From Paenibacillus chitinolyticus NBRC 15660 (GTDB taxonomy: Bacteria > Bacillota > Bacilli > Paenibacillales > NBRC-103111), in NCBI RefSeq assembly GCF_000739915.1, contig NZ_BBJT01000004.1, positions 124,001 through 188,000 on the forward strand: a stretch of 64,000 nucleotides of DNA, given 5' to 3'. A program made the position numbers and the translations under genes. Under the pieces are notes generated by a model, which saw nothing but the letters and a program-made list of their open reading frames with translations, was not told the origin of the DNA and did no database searches. Shown in pieces: positions 8,354-17,821 of the stretch; the first letter of the stretch is position 1; each line of letters begins with the position of its first letter.

Positions 8354-9853
8354 TCACTGACCTGTACGCGGAGCCATATTTCCACCATTTGTTTTGTCTT
8401 TCACAGTATTATCATTGGACAAGTCAGAACTTGGCGGTCTGCCTCCATCTTTACCACTTATCGTGTGAGAAGTCTGCAGTGGTTTAAATTTATCTTTGTA
8501 CTCTAAAACATCCTCAATAGCTACTATGTCAATATAATTTGAAACATCCATTCCTCTAGCCGCGATAGAATGACTTAGACTTCCACCCTTATCAAGCAAT
8601 CCATCAAATGCAGCAATCACTTTATCTCGGTTAAATGATGTAATCCCGAGGAATTTCATTCGAAATTGAAACTGACTATTACCAAACTTCTTAAATTTTC
8701 GATTAAACCAGATCGATTGAATCTGTCCAAGAATCTTAACAAGAGAATTAGTAATAATCTCGACGTTTAATACGCCAGCAGAGAAGTTTCCACCTTTTAA
8801 TGCCCCCTCGCCAATACCGGCGTTCATAAGTACATCGCTCTGCACTTCCTGAACCTTACCCTTTTCGAGTGCAGATAATTGCAGAGGGATATCATCGAAC
8901 TTTGTTCCACCCAAAACAGTCAAGCACCCCACATTTGGGGGCAATAAGGCCTTTAAATTCTCATGCGATTGTATGATTTCTTCTTCGCCTAAAATCGAAT
9001 TGCCCTCTTTATCAACCGGTATTTGCTGTACAATAATCTTTCTTCTTTGGGAGTTGACTACACCTCTATCTAACTCCTTTAATTCGTCGTAATACTGAAT
9101 ATCGTCAATGGAACCATACAGTAAGCCTATTCCTTCTGAACTTTCTAAATTGGAACCAATTTTTATTGTGTATGTTTTCTCATGAGGTAGCGTTCTCCAA
9201 TTGTATTCATTGGAAAAGTTAACTTTAGGGTCATCGATACGATTTTTATAGTCCAGATACATCTTTTTAAATAAAGGGTCGTATCCGTTTAACTGCATTT
9301 CTCTTTCTCGGATATCTGTAAACTGTTCAAAATACTCAAAATTGAACTGTATAACCGGATTGCCATCAGAAGCTATTCCAATTATTCGCGTGTAATCTAA
9401 AGGCAATGGCTGTAGAAAAGTTTCACGATCATATGCTGAATACCGACCGTATTTAATTGTTTTGAACAGGATGTCATCTACTGTGGTATCCATAATGCAG
9501 TCCGCCAAGTATACTTTTACCTCAGCGTGTTTTTTCTGATACGACTTCGTATTTAGTTTTTCAATGTTTGCAACGGAAGGTTCGATAAGATATTCAAATG
9601 AAATAATGTTTTTAGTGGTATCAATCAATCTTCGGTAAGTTCCATTTGTAATGTAAAGGTAATCAGACATTTCTCTAAGTGCAACAGAGTTCTTTTCATG
9701 GTTTGAGAGCAGCCTCTTGATATCTTGGCTAGAATACTTTGCATCTTGCTTATAGCTACCATAATGATTGCTACTGTTATATGGCGTATAAGCTAATTGA
9801 GCGGTAATAACCTTGCCCTTTTCATTCTTTACTATGTTGACTGTATCCGACAC
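8354..9853 (-). CDS. Phage portal protein
   Basis: A 499-residue protein starting at GTG (9853), AGGAGG seven bases upstream. It lies directly after terminase. Portal-like features are an N-terminal helical wing (residues 40-130), a central stretch 'YDELKELDRGVVNSQRRKIIVQQIPVD', a loop region ending 'GIGEGALKGGNFSAGVLNVEII', and a polar C-terminal tail. The portal is the dodecameric vertex through which DNA is packaged. The family is recognised mainly by order (terL, portal, protease, capsid) plus these features. Confidence 0.75.
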   Translation of the reverse strand: MSDTVNIVKNEKGKVITAQLAYTPYNSSNHYGSYKQDAKYSSQDIKRLLSNHEKNSVALREMSDYLYITNGTYRRLIDTTKNIISFEYLIEPSVANIEKLNTKSYQKKHAEVKVYLADCIMDTTVDDILFKTIKYGRYSAYDRETFLQPLPLDYTRIIGIASDGNPVIQFNFEYFEQFTDIREREMQLNGYDPLFKKMYLDYKNRIDDPKVNFSNEYNWRTLPHEKTYTIKIGSNLESSEGIGLLYGSIDDIQYYDELKELDRGVVNSQRRKIIVQQIPVDKEGNSILGEEEIIQSHENLKALLPPNVGCLTVLGGTKFDDIPLQLSALEKGKVQEVQSDVLMNAGIGEGALKGGNFSAGVLNVEIITNSLVKILGQIQSIWFNRKFKKFGNSQFQFRMKFLGITSFNRDKVIAAFDGLLDKGGSLSHSIAARGMDVSNYIDIVAIEDVLEYKDKFKPLQTSHTISGKDGGRPPSSDLSNDNTVKDKTNGGNMAPRTGQ

Positions 9854-9870
9854 ACTTTGTCCTCCTTTCT

Positions 9871-11511
9871 TTAGTTGTATAGAAACACCATTTTATTTTT
9901 GACTTTTCTCTGTTTATCTTCAAAATTCTTTATATACCATAGGCCCATAGCCAAAGCACTGTATCTATCTTTGTCCACACGTTTCGTCAATTGCTCTACT
10001 GTGTATCTGGCACTCTGGGTTTGTCTAAGTTTAAGATTTGCTATTTCCTCAATAAGTAAATCTGTCTGGATATGCGGCAAACTCTTTTTGGTCGAGTCAG
10101 TATCGTTAATATCGTATGAATTATCTACATTCTTCACTAATAACTGAAGCTTTCCACTTTCCACCATATCAATGAAGCTAACAATAATATCATGATTTAT
10201 ACCTTGAGCAGTGAGCGCATAAATCACTTTGTCTGATCGTTGGATTTCCGGTTCATGATCTGTATTAATTGTGTCCCAACAGCCAAGACTTTCACCTGTA
10301 TTTGGATCTACGGTATCTTTTAATAACTCGTCGCATAAGCCTGTACCTACACCATTAACATCGACGACGACAGTTTTAGCATTATAAAGATTTTGAAGCC
10401 GTTTCACCTCAATTGCTTGACCAGTAAAATTCATTCCTATAGGTAAATTGATTAAATTCACAAGACTTATTCTTGTTATTTTCTCTTCTTTATTTCTTTT
10501 TATTTTTAATACTGCTACTGAGGATTGGTTGTTATTCTTAGATTGGCTTCGTGCTACATCGACACCCAAAATGTAAGAACTCTTTCCATCACCTTCAAAC
10601 TCAGGCTGAGAAAGAGTTCTTAAATCTAACACTTTATTAATATTAACGAGCGCTCCGTCAGAAGCTCCGACCCATTTGCTTTCATAATTCATTGCGAAGA
10701 ATGTTGGGGATAACTTTGATTTCTTATCAAGTATTGCTGATTTGGGTTCGCCACGCCCATACTTCACGGCAAGTTGCCAATCCGAGCCAAGTACAATTTT
10801 CCCCTTCAATTCCGCCATTTCGTCAATCATTCTTAAATTACGTTCAAACTCGTCTGAGCCTCTAAAACCAGATGTTGTCATGAAGTTAATCTGCCCATTT
10901 AACTCTTCAGGATTTATCAACGCTTCCTTACCAATTGTTCTACGCGGCACGTTTACGATTGGCTCTAAAACATCTTCAAACAATGCATTATTAAGCAATG
11001 CCGCCTCTTCTGCATTTAGACGCTTTCTTCTTGCGCCTTTTGAGCTTTGAGCATTTGCCATAACATCTATTCTGCCGCCAGATGCAAAAACGATCTCTAC
11101 CGAATCTTTACTGAAAAGAGGTCTTCCTTGAATTTCATGTAAAAGCATAGGATAAAATTTCGTTATTTCCCTAAACTTTTCTTCAACAAGTTTTGCCGCG
11201 TTCTCTTTGGTCTGCGCAGTCATTGATATTTCTATATCTGGAAAAAAGATAGCCGTATGTACCATTCCCATAACTTCGAGCATAGTTTTTCCGTATCCAC
11301 GGGGAAACACCATATAATTCGATACAAATCTTGCTATACATCTTAGGTAAACTCGTTGATCTAAGTCTAGTCTTATTCCACCAGTTGGGGGAGTGATGAG
11401 ATCCCACCAAAGATCAGGGTTCCACCTTGCCCATGAAACCAAGTCATAATATTTATCTAAGTTTTTTGAAAATCCATCAGCCTGTAAGCATGAATTATTT
11501 TTCATAGGCAT
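9871..11511 (-). CDS. terL: Terminase large subunit
   Basis: A 546-residue DNA packaging motor with ATPase and nuclease halves. Walker A is PRGYGKT at residues 70-76. The Walker B/catalytic Glu region is RKRLNAEEAAL near 162-172. The RNase H-like nuclease domain starts at ILGVDVARS (D318) and continues with VVVDVNGVGTG (D384). The length is normal for the family. Its start overlaps the end of the preceding gene by 17 bases, and the portal gene follows. It cuts concatemers and pumps DNA into proheads in the host cytoplasm. Confidence 0.93.
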   Translation of the reverse strand: MPMKNNSCLQADGFSKNLDKYYDLVSWARWNPDLWWDLITPPTGGIRLDLDQRVYLRCIARFVSNYMVFPRGYGKTMLEVMGMVHTAIFFPDIEISMTAQTKENAAKLVEEKFREITKFYPMLLHEIQGRPLFSKDSVEIVFASGGRIDVMANAQSSKGARRKRLNAEEAALLNNALFEDVLEPIVNVPRRTIGKEALINPEELNGQINFMTTSGFRGSDEFERNLRMIDEMAELKGKIVLGSDWQLAVKYGRGEPKSAILDKKSKLSPTFFAMNYESKWVGASDGALVNINKVLDLRTLSQPEFEGDGKSSYILGVDVARSQSKNNNQSSVAVLKIKRNKEEKITRISLVNLINLPIGMNFTGQAIEVKRLQNLYNAKTVVVDVNGVGTGLCDELLKDTVDPNTGESLGCWDTINTDHEPEIQRSDKVIYALTAQGINHDIIVSFIDMVESGKLQLLVKNVDNSYDINDTDSTKKSLPHIQTDLLIEEIANLKLRQTQSARYTVEQLTKRVDKDRYSALAMGLWYIKNFEDKQRKVKNKMVFLYN

Positions 11512-12382
11512 CCGCTTCTTGTTTCATCGATTCATACTCTTTCTTACGTTCTTCATAGAATTGATAAATTTCTGAGTATTCGGCCGATGGTAAGCCTTTC
11601 ATGTCTCTTACATAGTTTACATAGCACCAAATGTTAAAATCGACTGAATCTTGAGGGCGTTCTTTGAACTTAGGTAAAATCTCGATGATGTCAACAGATT
11701 GTTCAACGCTTCTCACTAATTGACCAAATCCATCTAATCCATCAGATAAATCTGATTTAGATAATTGTGATGGATTGATTTTTGCCGCTGTTGCCGCATC
11801 CTTTGCCAATGCTCCCCAATCTTTTGCCTCTCTTGCATCTCCCCTTGCTGTTGCTAACTCTTCTTTTACTCTATAGCGAATATACGTAATTAGCGCCTCT
11901 GTGTGCATGGCAGTTCTTTCTTGATAATTATTGCTTAAAGTTGCATACTTGCGTTCAAACGCTCGGTACTCTTCTGGTTCATATCCCTCTCCCCACTTCT
12001 CCATCAATAACTGATCTATATCGGTTTCAGTTTTTTGAACAATTGATTTTGGAATTTCAATAGAAGATGAATACGATAAATCTTTATACTGAGGAAGCGA
12101 AGAGACATTCTTTAAGTATTTCCCGCAATTTTCCTCCCATTTAATCCATTCATCAGATAGATAAGGACGATTTACATGCTGCAAAAATTGAATAAAAAAT
12201 TCAAAACCATATTCCTCAACTAGCACTTCAAAGCATTCTTTACATATACTCGCCTTACCATCTGAACATTTTGAATTTGAATTATAAAATTCTCTATCTC
12301 TATTTTTATCTTGTTTGCACTTTTCACATTTCTTTTTCTCAGCAGCCGGACGCCTAGCTGAAGGCTTTCGTTTCTCCGCCAT
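11495..12382 (-). CDS. Zinc-ribbon protein, probable terminase small subunit
   Basis: A 295-residue protein with a basic N-terminus followed by two CxxC pairs (KKCEKCK at about 18-24 and ICKECFE at about 46-52), which would bind one zinc. The rest is helical with a long charged segment. It lies directly upstream of, and overlaps, the large terminase gene, where the small DNA-recognition subunit is expected. A zinc-ribbon head in place of an HTH is a variant seen in some Bacillota phages. The call rests on position; the zinc motif is seen directly. Confidence 0.65.
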   Translation of the reverse strand: MAEKRKPSARRPAAEKKKCEKCKQDKNRDREFYNSNSKCSDGKASICKECFEVLVEEYGFEFFIQFLQHVNRPYLSDEWIKWEENCGKYLKNVSSLPQYKDLSYSSSIEIPKSIVQKTETDIDQLLMEKWGEGYEPEEYRAFERKYATLSNNYQERTAMHTEALITYIRYRVKEELATARGDAREAKDWGALAKDAATAAKINPSQLSKSDLSDGLDGFGQLVRSVEQSVDIIEILPKFKERPQDSVDFNIWCYVNYVRDMKGLPSAEYSEIYQFYEERKKEYESMKQEADAYEK

Positions 12383-12481
12383 AATTACACCATCCTTGAC
12401 TCCCTTAAGTTTAAAATGAAGACGGATAGGAGGGAGTGGCCAATTTAAGAACAGGGTTCTCCGCCTTCATTATTTAATGAA

Positions 12482-12518
12482 CAAAAGAAAACACACCAAA
12501 CCGAAAAGGCGTGATGTG
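12482..12518 (-). terminator. Terminator after the metallophosphoesterase gene
   Basis: Minus-strand CACATCA pairs with TGGTGTG (one wobble) and is followed by TTTTCTTTTG. It separates the early/middle genes from the packaging operon, whose promoter must lie in 12383-12480. Confidence 0.65.
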
Positions 12519-12533
12519 CTTGAAGTTAACTCA

Positions 12534-13742
12534 CTAATTTAGTTTTAGACTGTAACTGATTGATCTACCCTTATTCCGTTCATATACAGAAAAGTTAGCA
12601 CCGGCTTTAGCTCCTGTCATGAGTGAGTCCGAATACTCATCTGCTCCCATTACGCTAGGAATCTGAATTATTTCTATGTCATTCGTCAACCCTTCTCCTA
12701 CCGTTAAGGTTCCTGCATGGTGGAAATGCGCTATGTATAAATAGTCGATGAATTCTCTATGCAACAAGGATAAATCCCTAATGGCATTCTTTTTACCTTT
12801 TAACTGATGTCCATGCAACGCCCAAACATTATATCCGAGTACATCCAGTTTTACGTAATCCTTATCGTACAGCGGAGCCTCAATTCTTGGATTGTTTGCA
12901 AGCACATCGTGAACATAGTTCATAATCACTAATTCTAAATCCTCCGATGGATACTCGCCGCGATTACTGTTAAATGGCCTAATCTCCGAATGATTAGCCG
13001 ATGGCACATGATGATAGGTTACTCTCACATACTGAGACAATACATTGAGCCAGGATGCGATAAACTTACTAAATTTAATAGTCTGATCAATAAGTCCGCT
13101 TTGTATAGATTGCAATTGACTCGTTCGGAGTGTCATACCCTCAATTGAATCTGCACCATTGATAATATGTATATGTTCAAAACCATGTTGCCTAATGATT
13201 TCTAACGTTTCACCCATAAGCAGAGACATCCTGTCGCGCGCTATGTCTTCGTTATATTCATTTTTCAAGCTCTTAAAGTATTTACCGAAATGGATATCGG
13301 CAAAGGAGAGAACGCCAACCTTATCCCTTGTAGGTGGATAGATAATGGGTTGAAACTTTGGAACAGGAATCTTCTCGATAGAATCTTTAATCATGTCCCA
13401 CATTACTTCTCGTCTAGCTGCTTTATTTAGGTTCTTATTGAGCTCACTTTTTATAGTTTGAATCTTTTTGTATTCCTTTTGAGCCTCAAGCTTCTTTTCT
13501 TCTTGGAGCAATACAATACCATCGGGATTTAATTGAGCTTGATGCAAATCATACCCGCGCTTTAAAAGGTGATAATCTTTTCTCCACTTAGATTCAGAAA
13601 AATCTTCATTTGACTCAGCATTCATAACATCTCTAATTTGATGCCAATTATCTAATCCATAAATCTCCTTATCGTCTCCGAGACGCAATAGAAAACGATC
13701 TAAGCTTTCCTCTGAACCGCGTGTTAGATTGGAATGATTCAC
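12534..13742 (-). CDS. Calcineurin-like metallophosphoesterase (phage)
   Basis: A 402-residue protein. The N-terminal 100 residues are helical with a wHTH-like look. The metallophosphoesterase domain follows, with metal ligands in order: DIH (SFADIHFGK), NGAD (in place of GD), SANHSE (in place of GNHE), LHGHQ, and AHFHHAG. All two-metal ligand positions are represented. Such proteins in phages are often labelled SbcD-like or Mre11-like nucleases; the substrate here is not known. The gene lies between HU and the terminase operon and has its own terminator. Confidence 0.85.
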   Translation of the reverse strand: MNHSNLTRGSEESLDRFLLRLGDDKEIYGLDNWHQIRDVMNAESNEDFSESKWRKDYHLLKRGYDLHQAQLNPDGIVLLQEEKKLEAQKEYKKIQTIKSELNKNLNKAARREVMWDMIKDSIEKIPVPKFQPIIYPPTRDKVGVLSFADIHFGKYFKSLKNEYNEDIARDRMSLLMGETLEIIRQHGFEHIHIINGADSIEGMTLRTSQLQSIQSGLIDQTIKFSKFIASWLNVLSQYVRVTYHHVPSANHSEIRPFNSNRGEYPSEDLELVIMNYVHDVLANNPRIEAPLYDKDYVKLDVLGYNVWALHGHQLKGKKNAIRDLSLLHREFIDYLYIAHFHHAGTLTVGEGLTNDIEIIQIPSVMGADEYSDSLMTGAKAGANFSVYERNKGRSISYSLKLN

Positions 13743-13753
13743 TTATTCACTCC

Positions 13754-14032
13754 TTACTTAGATTTGACCGCTTCTTTGAAGTTTTTACCCGCCGTAAATC
13801 CTGGGCACTTAGACTCGTCAATTTGCATTTCTTCGCGAGTAGACGGGTTAAATCCCTTGCGAGCTGCGCGGGAACGAATCTCAAATTTACCGAAACCATG
13901 CAAAGCAACTTCTTCACCATCGCCAACTGTAACAGTAATTGTTTCAAGAACTGTATCTACAACAGACTCTACATGTTTATTACTCATATCCAGTTCTTTA
14001 GCTACTCTCTTCACCAATTGCTCCTTATTCAT
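13754..14032 (-). CDS. HU-family DNA-binding protein
   Basis: A 92-residue histone-like protein when started at the ATG at 14032 (MNKEQLVKRVAKEL), the usual HU start. A longer frame opens at 14053 but lacks family support. The conserved HU centre (EEVALHGFGKFEIRSRAARKG, residues about 40-60) and arm (NPSTREEMQI) are present. The start codon lies within the end of the 74-aa gene upstream (8-base overlap), so the two are probably coupled. HU bends DNA and may help phage replication, packaging or transcription. Confidence 0.93.
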   Translation of the reverse strand: MNKEQLVKRVAKELDMSNKHVESVVDTVLETITVTVGDGEEVALHGFGKFEIRSRAARKGFNPSTREEMQIDESKCPGFTAGKNFKEAVKSK

Positions 14033-14249
14033 ATTCTTCTTCCCTCTCATCAATATATTTATTTACATGAATTAGGTATTCCAACGTATCTATACTAATT
14101 TCATTGTCACTGCTTGCTTTCTCAAATACATCGCTTTCAAATCCGTTTTCTTTAACCGTAGTCATTATGTTAATAAGTAATCTATCAAGTTGATCGATGC
14201 TTCCTGACAGCAACTCTTCTAAGCTGCTTAGATCTTGTTTTCCTTGCAT
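14025..14249 (-). CDS. Small acidic phage protein, unknown
   Basis: A 74-residue acidic helical protein (ends DEREEEYE). It lies 9 bases after the Rha-type regulator gene and overlaps the HU gene. No family recognised. The tight packing argues for a real operon member. Confidence 0.65.
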   Translation of the reverse strand: MQGKQDLSSLEELLSGSIDQLDRLLINIMTTVKENGFESDVFEKASSDNEISIDTLEYLIHVNKYIDEREEEYE

Positions 14250-14258
14250 AATCTAATC

Positions 14259-15011
14259 TCATTCTCCCTTAGAATTAAATGTTTGAAATTTTTCTTTTAC
14301 TTTATCTGCAATATAGTCAAAGCCTTTAGGAGTTAGCAAAGTTACACTGATTGGCTCTCTATTCCTTGTCGTATGTATTACTTTGAATTTATCAGTACCG
14401 TTCCTATACTTCTGATAAGGAGTATTGTTGTTCATTAGGATTCCGATTCTTCTCAAAAACTCGAATAATTTATTCCTACCAATATTCAGTACCTTAGCAG
14501 CATCGCCAATGGTCATATAACCATCTGCATCTAGAAACTCGTCATACTTTTGAATCTTAGGTGCCGATAGTTCGAGTTGATGTTCAAGCTCTTTCTTTTT
14601 CTTAACTTCACTAAAGTAAGCAATAGCTCTATCCTCTTCTGACAAGGCCAGGTATCTCATTGCTGGATTAGCAAGCTGTTCAGCCATAAGTTCAAATGCT
14701 TCTGTATATTTATATGTAAAAACTGTTGCATCATCGCCAGTAAACTTATTGACGAGCATAGAAAATCCTTGTCGATCCATCTCGAACATCGGTTGAGATT
14801 TGCCTTGTTCATTAATATATGAGGACTCGGAAAAATTTCCGTGTCGGCTTAAATCTGGGATAAGACCAATGAACTTGCGAATTTTCTTTAAAACATCTGC
14901 ATGTTCTTTACCATAGATGGCTGCAACCCTTAGACTATTTGTTACCACTTTGCCCTCTTTATTAACTACTAGTCCAAATTCACTCTCAAATTTCGTTAAT
15001 TCTTTACTCAA
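14259..15011 (-). CDS. Rha / KilAC-domain phage regulatory protein (antirepressor type)
   Basis: A 250-residue protein starting at TTG (15011) after AAAGGATGA. Residues 15-110 match the Rha domain (VVTNSLRVAAIYGKEHADVLKKI; then SSYINEQGKSQPMFEMDRQGF). Residues 130-240 match the KilAC/ANT domain (LDADGYMTIGDAAKVLNIGRNKLFEFLR; LLTPKGFDYIADK). Rha-ANT proteins are phage regulators, often antirepressors, that bind DNA through the C-terminal domain. It heads the leftward operon Rha - 74 aa - HU - phosphoesterase. The 1-kb noncoding region upstream holds candidate operators. Confidence 0.88.
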   Translation of the reverse strand: MSKELTKFESEFGLVVNKEGKVVTNSLRVAAIYGKEHADVLKKIRKFIGLIPDLSRHGNFSESSYINEQGKSQPMFEMDRQGFSMLVNKFTGDDATVFTYKYTEAFELMAEQLANPAMRYLALSEEDRAIAYFSEVKKKKELEHQLELSAPKIQKYDEFLDADGYMTIGDAAKVLNIGRNKLFEFLRRIGILMNNNTPYQKYRNGTDKFKVIHTTRNREPISVTLLTPKGFDYIADKVKEKFQTFNSKGE

Positions 15012-15340
15012 TCAGTTAATCATCCTTTTCCATTTATATTGGTCCAGTGTCAAAGCGCCCTCTTTCAAAGAAAGGCGCCCTGATATCACTAGTTCCGTAA
15101 TTATGGTTACTCACAACGTAATGAGTAGGATGATGATAAGGCTGTCAAAGCCTCGCATTAAGCGATAAGATATTTAGTTGTTAGTTGCTTGCCGCATCAC
15201 AAGCCGGAGAAGCATTTCACCTTCTCAATTCACTGTCTAACTAGTTATATTAAGCGCAGATGACAGGTCTATTATTTGATGTGAACAATTGTCACCTAAT
15301 CCCTGCCTCCCTGCGCTGTGAAGAGAGACATCACTCAAGT

Positions 15341-15550
15341 TTTAAGCGCTGGTTGTTGATGTCCCCTTTAATACCATTAAGGGTTTTACAGTAAAATCGC
15401 TCTGCAACGGGATAATTAATAATATATCATTCTTTTACTTTTATAAAAAAAATCCACAAACCTAGTACTGCTGCGGGTTACAACGATTTTCTAAAGCGGT
15501 AGTGGTTTTTGTCTCCCTTTAATACGATTAAGAAAAATAGGTAAAATCCT
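15341..15550. repeat. Pair of diverged 60-bp direct repeats in a noncoding region
   Basis: Copies at about 15341-15400 and 15491-15550, 150 bp apart. Shared blocks in the same order are TAAGCG, GGTTGTTG-like, a CCCTTTAATAC block followed by ATTAAG, and GTAAAATC. A nearby GGGTTACA..CG.TTTTCTAAA block occurs at about 15475-15495 and 15627-15647. No reading frame spans them. The 15012-16004 stretch otherwise contains no gene I can support. They could be operators, replication sites or paired small RNAs. Confidence 0.6.
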
Positions 15551-15722
15551 TATTAGATAAGGAATATGAGGACTTTTCTATATCAGTAATTCTGTCCTAA
15601 TGTGCTAGAAACCCAAGCATATCAAGGGTTACAGCGTTTTTCTAAAATTCTAGCAGGCTTTTCTATTCTCTTAATTCACCGTGACTTAGTCGATTTCTGG
15701 GAGTAAAAGATGAATGCTCAAC

Positions 15723-15828
15723 AACATAGATTTTGACATACACCTATAATAGAGTAATATATATAATATAAATATAAGTATTAGATTTAATAATTACTCT
15801 ATTATAGGTGTATGCCATTTTCTATGTT
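15723..15828. repeat. 36-bp inverted repeat flanking a 34-bp AT-only core
   Basis: Left arm 15723-15758 and right arm 15793-15828. The inner 22 bases of each arm match exactly and contain CTATAATAG, itself a 9-base palindrome. The outer AACATAGA also matches. The loop is almost pure A/T. There is no T-tract, so this is not a terminator. It looks like a two-site operator or origin structure between the Rha operon and the microprotein at 16005. Confidence 0.75.
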
Positions 15829-16004
15829 TTTAACTGACTAAAGTTTATGAAAGAAAATACAACAGAGTAATTAATAAATTTAAGATGCATTTTTGTTAAA
15901 GGAATGAAACCCTTAATCGAGTAGGAGACATGAGAATTTTATTGATAAATGTGTTGGATTTTGGCTTAGAATTAAACTCTATCGCTTGTTGTGGAGTACC
16001 CTGG

Positions 16005-16175
16005 TTAAATCTTAGCAATCGCAACAGATCCTCCGATTATCCATACGAGTCCTAATAAGTATAATAAGAAATCCTCTACTGCCGGATCATTAAAACATGC
16101 CCACAAAATCAAGGCAATACCGGCTAACACCAAATGTGTTACCACAATTAAAACTAAAGTATCTAGTTTACTCAT
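16005..16175 (-). CDS. Two-helix membrane microprotein (56 aa)
   Basis: A 56-residue frame starting at ATG 16175 with GAGGTGAAAA directly upstream, a good site. It has two hydrophobic segments: residues 5-25 (LVLIVVTHLVLAGIALILWA) and 35-55 (FLLYLLGLVWIIGGSVAIAKI), joined by a short acidic loop. It resembles other tiny phage membrane proteins in this window in size and layout but not in sequence. Function unknown; a holin-like or exclusion role is possible but unsupported. Confidence 0.65.
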   Translation of the reverse strand: MSKLDTLVLIVVTHLVLAGIALILWACFNDPAVEDFLLYLLGLVWIIGGSVAIAKI

Positions 16176-16301
16176 TTTTCACCTCATTTAAGTTTGAAAT
16201 CAAAAAGGTTAAATATTTGTATTGCTTATAATCTTTTAATTATTAATAAGACTCTCTCTTAAGATCTATTATATGTACACTAAATATTTAACCTTTTTAT
16301 T

Positions 16302-17078
16302 TTAATGATTAATAAAATAGGTGTTGGCATATCTTTTCCACTCCCCTTCTTTTAGATAACGTTTTGGCTGCTCTATTCTTATATTTCCTGTCTTTTCTAG
16401 ATTGTTTATGTACTTTTGAATAGTTCCTGTACTTAGCGATAATTCTTCTGACAACCTAATTAGAGTTATAAAATATCCACTAGGAAATTTTGCACAATTG
16501 TACAACAAATACTGAAACATAAAGAAACCAATGGCTCCTAGATCCGGGTTGCTTATAATTTGAATGAACCGATGAATTGAAAATAAGTGAGTGTTACTGA
16601 TGTCGTAGAATGTTCCATCAAATACGTCATCCTCATAACGTCTAAAAGCCTTGATTGGTTTTTTAACTGTATACTTGTGAGGTAGAGTGAAGATTTCTTT
16701 GTCGTTTAAAGCTTTATACATGATGAATGAAACAAATTGGTCATCAAACTCGCTTTGTACAGGAAGGTCTGACACTGTTTCTGTTAAGCCTAATCGATCC
16801 AATAAACCATTTTTCTTTATGAGGTAATCAAAAGTCTTATTGTTCCTGGCAAATCCAAGCATTTCGATTAAGGTCTCCTTGGTAAACCAATACGCGTTTC
16901 CATATTTGCAGTAACGAAATAAATAGCAATTTAAACAGTAATAGCAATAAGCAAAGGCTATGTTTGTGGCAGATTTGATTTTATCTGTATTCTTCAACTC
17001 AGTAAAAATCTCATTATGTATATATACTCTTTCGTAGTCTTTAGGCTGCAACAAGGATATTAGTTTTTGCTTTTCCAT
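16302..17078 (-). CDS. Winged-helix phage protein, possible replication or regulatory protein
   Basis: A 258-residue protein when started at ATG 17078, which has GAGG nine bases upstream. A longer frame opens at 17135 without a ribosome site. The C-terminal 70 residues have a wHTH pattern (ITLIRLSEELSLSTGTIQKYINNLEKTGNI). The N-terminal part is aromatic- and cysteine-rich (AFAYCYYCLNCYLFRYC), which is unusual. Size and terminal wHTH recall phage or plasmid replication initiators and replisome organisers. That is inference only. Confidence 0.75.
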   Translation of the reverse strand: MEKQKLISLLQPKDYERVYIHNEIFTELKNTDKIKSATNIAFAYCYYCLNCYLFRYCKYGNAYWFTKETLIEMLGFARNNKTFDYLIKKNGLLDRLGLTETVSDLPVQSEFDDQFVSFIMYKALNDKEIFTLPHKYTVKKPIKAFRRYEDDVFDGTFYDISNTHLFSIHRFIQIISNPDLGAIGFFMFQYLLYNCAKFPSGYFITLIRLSEELSLSTGTIQKYINNLEKTGNIRIEQPKRYLKEGEWKRYANTYFINH

Positions 17079-17188
17079 TACACCGTCCTCGCTTGAAATA
17101 CTTTTGTGAAGGTACAATTCGAGTGTAACATTCAAATATGTTATTGTACAGTTTTATTTTATTATTCCTTGAAGTTAATTCTCCTCTC

Positions 17189-17803
17189 TTAAATTTCAAG
17201 AAAATTATATATTTTTTCTACTAATTTCAATATCAATCGCTCATCTATGTAACCACTGTCGTGGAAAAGACGCATGTCGGGAAGTTCTGCAATAGCTATA
17301 ACTACGTAATTTCTGCTGTTCATAATAGTGTCAAATACAGGCACATCAAAAACTACATCAATAACTAATGAAATTGTCGCTTCTGAGTGGTTTAGCTTCT
17401 CTTTGACTCTATCATAAATTTTGTTAAGCAAGTTTCTGTCAATGTAATTAAGTTTATTGTAACCTCCAATGTAAGGATCGTTCCACCAAGCCAAAAAAGA
17501 AGCTTTTAATTTTTCAAGCGCAGCCTTTACCTTATCGCCTGTAACACGATTTAATATTTCTAAATTGATCAATTGTGTACCTGCATCTTCTGCTCTAACA
17601 TTCTTCACTAAGTCTACCCAAATATTGATAAGAACATGTTGAAGCTCTACCAGAACTGATTTATCTAAATCTATTGATACCCAAGGAAATTTCCTGTGGC
17701 TTGTTCCGTTTAACTCAATATCAGTGTTCAATATGGCATTCTGAAGATATATTATATAATTCAAAGATTCTGAGCTTCTGTTTGCAATAGTTAAATTACT
17801 CAT
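17189..17803 (-). CDS. Hypothetical phage protein (204 aa)
   Basis: A 204-residue mixed alpha/beta protein with a strong ribosome site (AGGAGGGAATAGTA before ATG). No family recognised. It is the gene into whose 5' region the TnpB element is inserted. A perfect 11-bp hairpin (17822-17859) ends just upstream of its ribosome site, and a short 18-codon frame runs through that hairpin and stops within the leader. Confidence 0.7.
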   Translation of the reverse strand: MSNLTIANRSSESLNYIIYLQNAILNTDIELNGTSHRKFPWVSIDLDKSVLVELQHVLINIWVDLVKNVRAEDAGTQLINLEILNRVTGDKVKAALEKLKASFLAWWNDPYIGGYNKLNYIDRNLLNKIYDRVKEKLNHSEATISLVIDVVFDVPVFDTIMNSRNYVVIAIAELPDMRLFHDSGYIDERLILKLVEKIYNFLEI

Positions 17804-17821
17804 TACTATTCCCTCCTGAAA

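Noticed and set aside
13159-13341. Plus-strand frame opposite the metallophosphoesterase, and similar antisense frames in the structural genes
   Set aside because: Overlaps strongly supported minus-strand phage genes and shows no start signals.
15723-15758. TTGACA...TATAAT promoter in the left arm of the inverted repeat
   Set aside because: The two hexamers are only 6 bases apart, so they cannot form a sigma-A promoter together.
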